A DNA stretch of 24,453 nt from an uncultured Opitutia bacterium (GTDB taxonomy: Bacteria; Verrucomicrobiota; Verrucomicrobiia; Opitutales; UBA953): contig CAIKRN010000206.1 of the NCBI GenBank assembly GCA_903829855.1, positions 1-24,453 of the forward strand, in the 5' to 3' direction. A program made the position numbers and the translations under genes. The first letter of the stretch is position 1, and each line of letters starts with the position of its first letter. The notes under the pieces were generated by a model. That model saw only the letters and a list, made by a program, of their open reading frames with translations, had not been told where the DNA came from and did not search any database. Shown in pieces: positions 6,865 to 13,983 of the stretch.

Positions 6865-8778
6865 TCAGTAGGAACGCCCTTCGCGCTTCTCCCAGTAGTT
6901 GATGAAGGCCTGATTGAGCACGCCGAGGCCGCCGGGCGTCGGATAGTTGCCGGTGAAATACCAGTCACCTTGACTCGTCGGACAGGCCTTGTGGAGCGCA
7001 TCAATCTTTTGGAAGACGAGGATCAATTCACCCTTCCAAGCACACTTGGTAGGGTAGACGAGTTCCGCGGCTTTCGCGGCAATCTCAATTTCCGTGAAGG
7101 CGTCGTAAAGTCGGCGGACATGGTTCTGCATCTCCTTCGTCGGCTTTTTCGACTGAGCGACGCAGTCTTCATAGACTTCGCGCAATAGGTCAGTCTTGCC
7201 GCGGTCCTTACACAGGGCGACGGTCGCCTGGAAGGCCAAGAATTTACCCATCTCAGACATGTCGATACCGTAGCAATCCGGATAGCGGATCTGCGGCGCC
7301 GTGGAAGCAATGACGATGCGCTTTGGGTTCGGTCGCGCGAGAATGCGCAAGATGGATTGACGGAGGGTGGTACCGCGGACGATGGAATCATCGACACAGA
7401 CGAGCGTATCACCATCGCGCACGGTCCCGTAGGAAATGTCGTAAACGTGCGAGGCCATCTGCATGCGGTTCTTCTCCTGAGAGATGAACGTGCGCAGCTT
7501 GACGTCCTTGTGGGCAACCTTCTCTCCGCGCGGCCAGCCACCCAGCACTAACTTATCAATCATCGCCTCATCAAGTTTGCCTGCGCGCTGGGCATCGACC
7601 AACTTATCGCGCACTTGCGAACGGCGGCGCTTTCGGAGTTCCTCCATGAGGCCATACCAAGCGATTTCTGCAGTGTTCGGGATGTAAGAGAAGACCGCGT
7701 TATCATGGTCGTCGCGAATCTGCGCGATGACGTCATCGGCCAAGGCGGCGCCAAGGGCTTTGCGTTCCGTGTAGATTTCCGGATCGTTGCCGCGGGAGAA
7801 GTAAATGCGCTCGAAGGAGCAATGGCGACGTTCTGCCGGGGCGTGGACAGATTCGATGCTGTGACGGCCATCCGCTTTAATGATCAACGCGCACCCGGGC
7901 GGGAGCTCATGGACGTCTTCCTGATTCACGCCGACGATGGTCATCAGGGCGACCCGCTCCGAGGCGACGGCGATGAGGTCTTCGGTGCGAACATACCAGC
8001 AAGGGCGGATGCCGTTGGGGTCGCGGATGACAAAGCTGTCCCCGTTACCAATCAGTCCGGCGATGGCATAACCGCCATCCCAGTTCTTGGCGGCCTTGCG
8101 CAGGACGTTGCCGACGTCCAGGTGCTTCGAGATTTCCGTCTGCACGGCCGTCCCTTCGAGCCCTTGGTCTTTAAAGGCCTTGAAGAGTCGGTCGTGTTCT
8201 TCGTCGAGCCAGAATCCAATCTCTTCAAGTATGGATTGCGTGTCGGTCGAGTAGATGACGTGGGCACCACGTTCGGTCAGCGAGCTATTGAGCTCGCTGG
8301 TGTTCGTGAGGTTAAAATTACCAGCGACGAGCAGATTACGGGTGGGCCAGATGGACTTGCGGGCGTACGGGTGGCAAGAGACCGAATCAAAGTTACCAGA
8401 CGTGCCGTAACGTAAGTGGCCGAGCAGGAGCTCACCGCCGAAGTCGAAATGTCGCTTAACTGTTTCCGGAAACTCGGGGACGATGACGGCCTCGCGCATC
8501 TTATCAGAGTAGGTCTTGATCTGGCGCGTGAAGATCTGGGTCAGTCCTTGAGCGCCGATTTCCCGGTCGCGGAAGAGAAAGGCTTCGCCGTTTTCAGCGC
8601 CGATTTTGACGCAACCGATACCCGCGCCGTCTTGGCCACGATTGTGCTGCTTCTCCATGAGGAGGAAGAGTTGATTGAAGCCGTGGAGCGGCGTTCCGTA
8701 CTTCTCCTGATACCACTTCAGGTCCTTGGTCAGCCGGACAAGGGCAATGCCGCATTCGTGCCTTAAAGAGTCGCTCAT
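6865..8778 (-). CDS. purF: Amidophosphoribosyltransferase, long form (PurF-like)
   Basis: First committed step of purine synthesis: glutamine plus PRPP gives 5-phosphoribosylamine. An N-terminal Ntn-type glutaminase domain starts HECGIA, with nucleophile Cys at position 9, so an eight-residue propeptide must be removed. EKQHNRGQDGAG (about 42-53) and HLRYGTSG follow. The phosphoribosyltransferase domain has the PRPP motif CVDDSIVRGTT at 461-471. At 637 residues it is about 130 longer than E. coli PurF. Much of the extra length lies before the PRPP motif, in a charged helical stretch (MEELRKRRRSQ... to about 425), and at the C-terminus. The N-terminus resembles what I recall of Bacteroidetes long PurFs. 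A GAGG six bases before ATG 8778 is one of the few Shine-Dalgarno-like sites here. It follows the kinase-like gene by 52 bases. Confidence 0.93.
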   Translation of the reverse strand: MSDSLRHECGIALVRLTKDLKWYQEKYGTPLHGFNQLFLLMEKQHNRGQDGAGIGCVKIGAENGEAFLFRDREIGAQGLTQIFTRQIKTYSDKMREAVIVPEFPETVKRHFDFGGELLLGHLRYGTSGNFDSVSCHPYARKSIWPTRNLLVAGNFNLTNTSELNSSLTERGAHVIYSTDTQSILEEIGFWLDEEHDRLFKAFKDQGLEGTAVQTEISKHLDVGNVLRKAAKNWDGGYAIAGLIGNGDSFVIRDPNGIRPCWYVRTEDLIAVASERVALMTIVGVNQEDVHELPPGCALIIKADGRHSIESVHAPAERRHCSFERIYFSRGNDPEIYTERKALGAALADDVIAQIRDDHDNAVFSYIPNTAEIAWYGLMEELRKRRRSQVRDKLVDAQRAGKLDEAMIDKLVLGGWPRGEKVAHKDVKLRTFISQEKNRMQMASHVYDISYGTVRDGDTLVCVDDSIVRGTTLRQSILRILARPNPKRIVIASTAPQIRYPDCYGIDMSEMGKFLAFQATVALCKDRGKTDLLREVYEDCVAQSKKPTKEMQNHVRRLYDAFTEIEIAAKAAELVYPTKCAWKGELILVFQKIDALHKACPTSQGDWYFTGNYPTPGGLGVLNQAFINYWEKREGRSY

Positions 8779-8830
8779 CGCAGGCCTCGGAGTTTGCCCA
8801 CTCGGCGCGCGTCCTGTCCAGCGCTTACTA

Positions 8831-9883
8831 TTAAGAGCGCAAAACCTGATCTAGCCGGGAGAGACTTTCGCCGATCAGTCCCGCCATGTCCGAATGTTGG
8901 CGGAAAGCGGGGTCCCGGTGGTATTCGGCCAACCCGTCGGCCAATTCCTTGGCCTTTTCGCTCGTGGTGAGGGGGTTGGCTCGCATGGCGGCAAGCAAGT
9001 CCTTCACGCGGTCGGGTGCGGCAAGGTGACGGCGGTGGATGAGTGACTGCTCCTCCCGGCGGTATTGGGCGGCGGAAGCGGCGTTAATATGCTTGGCGCA
9101 CAGCTGAGCGAAGGGCCGATTTTCCTTAAATGAGCCCGGAAGGTAGAAACGCAGCCGGCCATCATAGCTTTGCTGGTCGAAATCCATGGCGCGCACGCGG
9201 ATGGCGGTGGCGTCAAAATCCGGGGTGACCGCGATAACGAAATTATAGGCCCGCATGTCGCCCAAAAGCCTGACCAGGCAGCGTTCCTCGAATTTAATGA
9301 GTTCTTTGGCGAGGCGGACAGGGTGGTGACCATCCGCATCGAGCCACTTTTCCGCGAAGATGTCGCCCGGGATGCCAGTCACGTGTTCTTCGACCAAAGT
9401 TTCGCCCCAGGTGAGGTAAAGCATGCGGTTCGGGGAGAGCAGGTGCTCCAGCTCTAGCCCGCAGACGCGCGAGGCGTCGCCAATCTTCACGTAGAAGTAA
9501 TCGTGGTTTTCGTTGTAGGCGTTGACGATACGAACCCGGAACGGCTGGGAGTTGCCAAAGGAACAGAAGTCGACCCGATCCACATATACGTGGCTGAACA
9601 CTTTCATGCCACCTTCGCCCCGGAGGAGAGCGTAGGTCTCCAGTAGACCCTGGGAGAGGCGGTCCATTTCATCTCGCGGGTAAGCGACAGTCTCCCAGAG
9701 GGTATCCTTCCCGCGTTCGAGCAGCGGCATGGCTGCACTGAAATTACGGAGTTGGGCGTAGGAAACGGGCAACGTTACCTCCCGGCCCTCACGCGAGAGG
9801 TAAGCGCGGAGCTCTTCGCCGATTGGGTACGCCGGCTTGCGGTTCGTTCGCTTGAATTCAGCTTCGGATCCGGCGGCGTCCAT
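8831..9883 (-). CDS. Unrecognised protein with kinase-like motif order
   Basis: I do not recognise this 350-residue protein as a named family. It has no signal peptide or membrane segment, so it should be cytosolic. Reading along it, several elements fall in protein-kinase-fold order: YFYVKIG (129-135, a possible strand-3 Lys at 133), GLELEHLL (142-149, a possible helix-C Glu), LVEEHVTG (163-170, hinge-like), GDMRAYN (208-214, D-x4-N catalytic-loop spacing) and MDFDQQ (233-238, DFG-like). The gap from N214 to D234 is about seven residues longer than in typical kinases. A Gly-rich loop is not obvious, although GNSQPFRVRIV precedes the Lys. The C-terminal third is helical and charged. Its start ATG lies 2 bases after the stop of the Nudix gene, so the two are coupled. 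The kinase assignment is inference and needs a structural comparison. Confidence 0.8.
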   Translation of the reverse strand: MDAAGSEAEFKRTNRKPAYPIGEELRAYLSREGREVTLPVSYAQLRNFSAAMPLLERGKDTLWETVAYPRDEMDRLSQGLLETYALLRGEGGMKVFSHVYVDRVDFCSFGNSQPFRVRIVNAYNENHDYFYVKIGDASRVCGLELEHLLSPNRMLYLTWGETLVEEHVTGIPGDIFAEKWLDADGHHPVRLAKELIKFEERCLVRLLGDMRAYNFVIAVTPDFDATAIRVRAMDFDQQSYDGRLRFYLPGSFKENRPFAQLCAKHINAASAAQYRREEQSLIHRRHLAAPDRVKDLLAAMRANPLTTSEKAKELADGLAEYHRDPAFRQHSDMAGLIGESLSRLDQVLRS

Positions 9884-9885
9884 CT

Positions 9886-10407
9886 TCAGTCCAGGTTGGG
9901 AAGTTCGCGGGTTTCCTCGATGATCATCTTGAGCGGCTCACCCGGATGACATTCTGCTCGGTAAGAGATAAACCCGCGACGGTGTTGATCGTAGATCGGC
10001 CAGATGAGGGTGAGGTCCGTCTCCGGAACGTTGATGCGGCTAATCTCGTCACGGCTGAAGAGCCCAAACTTACCTTCATCAATCGTCTGGGGTAGCCCAG
10101 CCAGCGGCTTGCGACAATCGAACAGGAACATCAGCCAGTGGGACTGCCCTTCATAGCCTTTCTCGGAAATCATCCCGAAAAGATGCAGGTCTTTGGTTTC
10201 GACGATGGTGTCGGCTTCCTCGGCAATTTCTCGCACCGCACATTCGAAAGGGGATTCGCCCGTGGCCATCTCGAGTTTGCCGCCGATGGGGCTCCAGCAG
10301 CCAATGTTCGGGGCTTTGGTGCGCTGAATGAGTAAGAGCCGTCCTTGTTCGTCGTGCATGAACACGAGAACGCTAATCTTGAAGGGGAGGGCGGCACCGG
10401 CGGACAT
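9886..10407 (-). CDS. Nudix hydrolase
   Basis: A 173-residue Nudix-fold pyrophosphohydrolase. The frame is open to 10533, but that would overlap the aldo/keto reductase gene, so ATG 10407 (MSAGAALPFKISVLVF) is chosen. It is followed at once by the first strand of the fold. The Nudix box runs from G43 through E51 to R59-E60-x-x-E63-E64, with two extra residues between the Gly and the first Glu. A-D replaces the usual final Gly. These metal-binding glutamates are intact, so it should be active. CWSPIGGKLEM is the usual lead-in. The substrate cannot be told; dATP/8-oxo-type or nucleotide-sugar substrates are all possible. It lies 50 bases after the reductase and 2 bases before the kinase-like gene, which suggests a shared transcript. 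Confidence 0.9.
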   Translation of the reverse strand: MSAGAALPFKISVLVFMHDEQGRLLLIQRTKAPNIGCWSPIGGKLEMATGESPFECAVREIAEEADTIVETKDLHLFGMISEKGYEGQSHWLMFLFDCRKPLAGLPQTIDEGKFGLFSRDEISRINVPETDLTLIWPIYDQHRRGFISYRAECHPGEPLKMIIEETRELPNLD

Positions 10408-10457
10408 GTGACCAACCTTGCCAGCGAACCCGGCTGGCACAATCCCGGAGTGGGCGG

Positions 10458-11450
10458 CTAGCCGGCCAGAATCGCTTCGATTTGTTTTAACTCCTCGGAC
10501 GCGAAAGGTGCAGCGTGAGCTGCGGCCACGCATTCTTCAAGTTGGCTTACCTTACTGGCACCGATGATCGCGGTGGTCACGCGCTTGTCGCGTAACACCC
10601 AGGCCAAGGCCATGGAGGCGAGCGGTTGGCCGCGATCCTCGGCGACCTTCGCCAACTTACGGACTTTCTCCATGCGGAGCGCGTCGACCTGCTCTGGCTT
10701 CAAGAAACCATGCGGCTTACCGGCGCGGGCATCCTTCGGGATTCCGAGGAGATAGCGATTGGTGAGCATGCCTTGGGCGAGGGGAGAGAAAACCGCGCAG
10801 CCGATACCTTCCTTCTCCACGGTGTCGAGCAGGCCGGCTTCGGGAGTGCGCTCAAACATGCTATATTTAGGTTGGTGGACCAAGCAGGGCGTACCGAGGT
10901 CGCGGAGGATCGCACAGGCCCGGGCGGTGTCGGCGGGATTATAATTAGAGATCGCGGCGTAAAGGGCCTTCCCTGAGCGGACGGCGTGGGCGAGCGCGCC
11001 CATGGTTTCCTCCATCGGGGTGTTCGGGTCGCGGCGGTGGCTGTAGAAAATATCCACGTACGGGAGACCCATGCGCCCCAATGATTGGTCCAGAGAGGCC
11101 AGCAGGTATTTGCGCGAACCAAAGTCGCCATGCGGACCGGGCCACATCGTATAGCCGGCCTTGGTTGAGATAACCAACTCGTCGCGATACTTGCCGAGGT
11201 CATCGCGCAGGATGCGGCCGAAGGTTTCCTCCGCGGATCCGGGCAGCGGTCCGTAATTATTCGCGAGGTCGAAGTGCGTGACGCCTAAGTCAAAGGCGCG
11301 TAACGCAATGGAGCGGGCCGTCACATAATCATCGACGCTCCCGAAGTTATGCCAGAGCCCCAGGGAGATCTTCGGGAGATGCAAGCCAGACTTCCCGCAG
11401 CGCGCCTGGAATGTCGAATGGGCGTAGCGAGCGGGGTCAGCATCGTGCAT
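10458..11450 (-). CDS. yghZ: Aldo/keto reductase, YghZ-like (L-glyceraldehyde 3-phosphate reductase type)
   Basis: NADPH-dependent (beta/alpha)8 aldo/keto reductase of 330 residues. The catalytic tetrad is visible as D61, Y66 (DLANNYGP), K97 (STKAG) and H138 (YSHRRD). The segment THFDLANNYGPLPGSAEE closely matches what I recall of E. coli YghZ/Gpr, which reduces L-glyceraldehyde 3-phosphate and methylglyoxal. YSMFERTPE and CAVFSPLAQGMLTNRYL are further subgroup features. The frame reaches a TTG at 11462, but ATG 11450 (MHDADPARY) is the natural start. It is the first gene of a - strand run with the Nudix, kinase-like and purF genes. It is divergent from the urea operon across a 232-base gap. 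Substrate specificity is inferred from subgroup resemblance. Confidence 0.92.
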   Translation of the reverse strand: MHDADPARYAHSTFQARCGKSGLHLPKISLGLWHNFGSVDDYVTARSIALRAFDLGVTHFDLANNYGPLPGSAEETFGRILRDDLGKYRDELVISTKAGYTMWPGPHGDFGSRKYLLASLDQSLGRMGLPYVDIFYSHRRDPNTPMEETMGALAHAVRSGKALYAAISNYNPADTARACAILRDLGTPCLVHQPKYSMFERTPEAGLLDTVEKEGIGCAVFSPLAQGMLTNRYLLGIPKDARAGKPHGFLKPEQVDALRMEKVRKLAKVAEDRGQPLASMALAWVLRDKRVTTAIIGASKVSQLEECVAAAHAAPFASEELKQIEAILAG

Positions 11451-11574
11451 GAATAGAATCAAGCGGGGGTGCGTCTTTTTAGCCAGCGGGAAAATCTTTG
11501 GCCCAGTCCTCAGGCTGACGAATTTTTCGCAAGTTGCTCACAATCGTAAATCTCGCCCGCCGACTTTCGGCACG

Positions 11575-11591
11575 CGTGACTAATTCGTGAC
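11575..11591. repeat. Short direct repeat CGTGAC-N5-CGTGAC upstream of a sigma-54 promoter
   Basis: CGTGAC occurs at 11575-11580 and again at 11586-11591. The copies start 11 bases apart, about one helical turn, so a protein could contact both on the same DNA face. The self-complementary octamer CACGCGTG covers 11571-11578. The repeat ends about 35 bases before the -24 box. It could be an activator or other regulator site, but it is closer than usual for a sigma-54 activator and does not match the NtrC consensus. It may be chance. Confidence 0.3.
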
Positions 11592-11623
11592 ACGTTTTAC
11601 GCCCGCCCGACGCGGAAAGAGGC

Positions 11624-11643
11624 TTTGGCACGGCCGTTGCTCA
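11624..11643 (+). promoter_or_regulatory. Sigma-54 (RpoN) -24/-12 promoter for porin-like gene and urtA
   Basis: TTTGGCACGGCCGTTGCTCA carries TGGCAC at 11626-11631 and TTGCT at 11637-11641. The invariant GG (11627-11628) and GC (11639-11640) are separated by exactly 10 bases, which is the strict RpoN spacing. The predicted transcription start is near 11652, giving a leader of about 31 bases before ATG 11683. The position in front of a urea-uptake operon fits nitrogen-starvation control through an NtrC-like activator. A nearly identical copy lies at 13952-13971. Confidence 0.88.
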
Positions 11644-11682
11644 ATGGCTCTCGCTACCAAGCAACCAACCAAAACTACCACC

Positions 11683-12594
11683 ATGAAGACCAACACCAAA
11701 CTCGCAGTAGCGTTCCTCGCCGCTGCTTCCTCGATCGCTGCTCAGGCCGCCGATGCTCCCGCTCCAGCGGTGACCTTCGATGGTTACGCGGTGGCCACGG
11801 CCGACTACACCACGGGCACACCCTCCACGAGTACGGCTGGCATTACGGCCGCCAAGTTCGGCGCGACGGGTAAGTTCGGAACGGTGACGGGTTACGCCAG
11901 TATCTACTACACGGGATCCACCACCAATGTGCTCGACGCCTATTTCACGGTCGATGCCGGCGGCGGTCTCAGTGTCACGGCGGGGAAGTTCCTCTCTTAC
12001 ATGGGTTATGAGGCTTTCGATGTACCGAACATGGCACAGATTTCCTATGCCTATGCGCAGTTTAACCCCGTCCCAGCCTACCACAGCGGCGTGAAAGTTG
12101 ATTACTCCGCCGCCACTTACGGCGCGGGTTTGGCCGTGGTTGATTCTCTCTACGGCGCCGACCTCTTCAAGGGCGACGGCAACCTCCGCAAGCCAGGTCT
12201 CGAGGCCTACTATACCTACAAGGGTATTAAGGATACGACGATTTGGTTCGGTGTCGCCGATGAAGTCGCCACCAAGACGGTCTTCTACGATCTCTGGGCT
12301 AGCTATGCTCTCTCTAAGACTGATTCAATCGGCGCTGAAGTGATTAAAGAAGAGAGCGTCGGCACGGAGTGGCTCTTGGCTTACACTAAGGCTCTCAATG
12401 CCAAGTGGTCGCTCACCTCTCGTATCAGCGAGACCCTGCCTACCGGTGGTAGCAGCAACATGAAGTACACGCTCTCCCCGAGCTATACCCTAAACGACCA
12501 CTTCACGGTGCGTGCTGAAGTCTCTTACACCTCCGCGTACGGCTCGACGCCCTCGGCCACCTACGTGGCGGCGCAGACGATCTTCAAGTTCTAA
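11683..12594 (+). CDS. Outer-membrane beta-barrel (porin-like) protein heading the urea operon
   Basis: A 303-residue protein with a clear Sec signal peptide, MKTNTKLAV...SIAAQA, cleaved after about residue 22. The mature part is rich in Gly, Thr, Ser, Tyr and alternating hydrophobic residues, with repeated strand-like segments such as GYASIYYTG and YTLNDHFTVRAEVSYT. It ends in IFKF, and a terminal Phe is typical of outer-membrane barrels recognised by BamA. It should form a pore or barrel in the outer membrane. It lies 30 bases before urtA and behind a sigma-54 promoter, so it is inferred to pass urea or short amides, in the way FmdC-type porins do in other urea or amide operons. The open frame extends to 11587, but that would read through the promoter, so ATG 11683 is chosen. 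The substrate is not provable from sequence. Confidence 0.85.
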   Translation: MKTNTKLAVAFLAAASSIAAQAADAPAPAVTFDGYAVATADYTTGTPSTSTAGITAAKFGATGKFGTVTGYASIYYTGSTTNVLDAYFTVDAGGGLSVTAGKFLSYMGYEAFDVPNMAQISYAYAQFNPVPAYHSGVKVDYSAATYGAGLAVVDSLYGADLFKGDGNLRKPGLEAYYTYKGIKDTTIWFGVADEVATKTVFYDLWASYALSKTDSIGAEVIKEESVGTEWLLAYTKALNAKWSLTSRISETLPTGGSSNMKYTLSPSYTLNDHFTVRAEVSYTSAYGSTPSATYVAAQTIFKF

Positions 12595-12624
12595 GCGGAG
12601 GACTTCACCACCCAGCTTCCCACC

Positions 12625-13884
12625 ATGTCCACCACACGAATCGCCAGTCTGCTCTCTGTTGGGGCTCTTGCCCTGGCCTCCCTCGTTTCGCCCGCCCGGG
12701 CGGAAGAAACCGTCAAGGTTGGCGTCCTCCACTCGCTGTCGGGCACGATGGCGATCTCGGAGACTTCCCTCCGCGACGTCTTGCTCTTCACCTTCGACGA
12801 GATCAACGCCAAGGGTGGCGTCCTCGGGAAGAAGATCACGCCGGTCGTGGTCGACGGAGCCTCCAACTGGCCGCTCTTCGCTGAAAAGGCGAAGCAGTTG
12901 CTGGAGCAGGACAAGGTTGCTGTGACATTCGGTTGCTGGACCTCGGTGTCCCGCAAGTCCGTCCTCCCGGTCTATGAGAAGAACAACGGTCTCCTCTTCT
13001 ACCCCGTCCAGTACGAAGGTGAAGAAGAGTCGAAGAATGTCGCCTACACCGCCGAAGCGGTCAATCAGCAGGCTACCCCTGCGGTTGACTACCTTTTGGC
13101 GCAGGGCGTCAAGAAGTTCTACCTCCTGGGCTCCGACTACGTCTACCCGCAGACCACGAACCTGGTTCTGCTCGAGTACCTCCTGAGTAAGGGTGTGGCC
13201 CTTGAGAATATTGGTGGCGGCTTCCGTAAGGATGCCTCCGGCAAGATTATCTCGGCAGGCAAGTACACGCCGTTCGGTCACACGGACTACCAGCAGATTG
13301 TCGCTGAGATTAAGCAGTTCTCCGCTGGCGGTGGCGCGGCGGTGGTTAGCACGCTGAATGGCGATACCAACGTGCCCTTCTTCAAGGAGTACGCTGCGTC
13401 CGGTCTCACGGCAGAATCCTGCCCAGTGGTTTCGTTCTCGATCTCGGAAGATGAATTTCGCGGCCTCCCGGCTGACAAGCTCGTAGGTCAGCTCGGTTGC
13501 TGGACCTACTTCCAGACGATCAAGTCCCCGGCTAACAAGAAGTTCGTGGCGGATTTCCAGGCTTGGCTCGGCAAGAGCACGGTTCCGGGTATCGTCAAGG
13601 ATGGCCGCGTGACCTGCTCCCCGATGGTGCTCTCCTACGATGGCGTCTACCTCTGGAAGGCTTGCGTCGAGAAGGCAGGTTCCTTCGAAGTGGATAAGGT
13701 CCGTGATGCCTGGAAGTCCGGTGTATCGTTCGACGGTCCGGGCGGCAAGGTCACGACCCAGCCCAACATGCACCTCACCAAGAATGTGTTCATCGGCGAA
13801 ACGAAGGCAGACGGTCAGTTCAAAATCCTGAAGTCCTTCGATAACGTCTACGGTGAACCTTGGCTGAAAGGTAAGTTCAAGTAA
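12625..13884 (+). CDS. urtA: Urea ABC transporter substrate-binding protein (UrtA)
   Basis: Periplasmic urea receptor of the UrtABCDE high-affinity ABC importer, in the Leu/Ile/Val-binding-protein superfamily. The 419 residues begin with a Sec signal peptide ending ARA at 24-26. Mature EETVKVGVLHSLSGTMAISE is the UrtA hallmark. Further typical pieces are VTFGCWTSVSRKSVLPV, GLLFYPVQYEG, YLLGSDYVYPQTTN and the C-terminal NMHLTKNVFIGE. It is the second gene after the sigma-54 promoter, 30 bases after the porin-like gene. A GGAGG at 12597-12601 lies too far upstream (23 bases) to be a normal ribosome-binding site. A strong terminator follows, which suggests this protein is made separately from, and probably in excess of, the membrane components. 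Confidence 0.97.
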   Translation: MSTTRIASLLSVGALALASLVSPARAEETVKVGVLHSLSGTMAISETSLRDVLLFTFDEINAKGGVLGKKITPVVVDGASNWPLFAEKAKQLLEQDKVAVTFGCWTSVSRKSVLPVYEKNNGLLFYPVQYEGEEESKNVAYTAEAVNQQATPAVDYLLAQGVKKFYLLGSDYVYPQTTNLVLLEYLLSKGVALENIGGGFRKDASGKIISAGKYTPFGHTDYQQIVAEIKQFSAGGGAAVVSTLNGDTNVPFFKEYAASGLTAESCPVVSFSISEDEFRGLPADKLVGQLGCWTYFQTIKSPANKKFVADFQAWLGKSTVPGIVKDGRVTCSPMVLSYDGVYLWKACVEKAGSFEVDKVRDAWKSGVSFDGPGGKVTTQPNMHLTKNVFIGETKADGQFKILKSFDNVYGEPWLKGKFK

Positions 13885-13919
13885 GCCGCGGATTTGTCAG
13901 TCGTCGGTGCTTCATAGCG

Positions 13920-13955
13920 AGGGCGGACCTGAGGGGGTCCGCCCTCTTCCTTTTG
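13920..13955 (+). terminator. Rho-independent terminator after urtA
   Basis: A perfect 10-bp inverted repeat: AGGGCGGACC (13920-13929) pairs with GGTCCGCCCT (13936-13945) around the six-base loop TGAGGG. It is followed by the pyrimidine/T-rich tail CTTCCTTTTG (13946-13955). It lies 36 bases after the urtA stop. Its T tail overlaps the upstream edge of the next sigma-54 promoter. Confidence 0.88.
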
Positions 13956-13971
13956 GCACGGTAGTTGCTCA
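13952..13971 (+). promoter_or_regulatory. Sigma-54 (RpoN) -24/-12 promoter for urtBCDE-ureABCEFGD
   Basis: TTTGGCACGGTAGTTGCTCA has TGGCAC at 13954-13959 and TTGCT at 13965-13969. The GG (13955-13956) and GC (13967-13968) are exactly 10 bases apart. It is identical to the 11624-11643 promoter at 18 of 20 positions, differing only inside the spacer. The predicted transcription start (about 12 bases past the -12 C) is near 13980, only about 4 bases before the urtB GTG, so a nearly leaderless message is predicted. Any activator sites must lie in the 3' part of urtA. Confidence 0.88.
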
Positions 13972-13983
13972 CAAGTAATCACG

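Noticed and set aside
11520..11545. Possible third sigma-54 box around TTGCTCAC at 11534
   Set aside because: The -12-like TTGCT is present, but the required GG ten bases before GC is absent (the sequence there is T/C-rich).
12490..13773. Long open frame (427 codons) antisense to urtA
   Set aside because: It runs opposite a clearly identified UrtA and the end of the porin-like gene. Its product is Arg/Glu/Val-rich with no motif, as expected from codon bias of a GC-rich sense gene.
13769..13774. NtrC half-site TGCACC within urtA
   Set aside because: The matching GGTGCA half is missing at the expected spacing, and the bases are coding, so chance is the simpler explanation.
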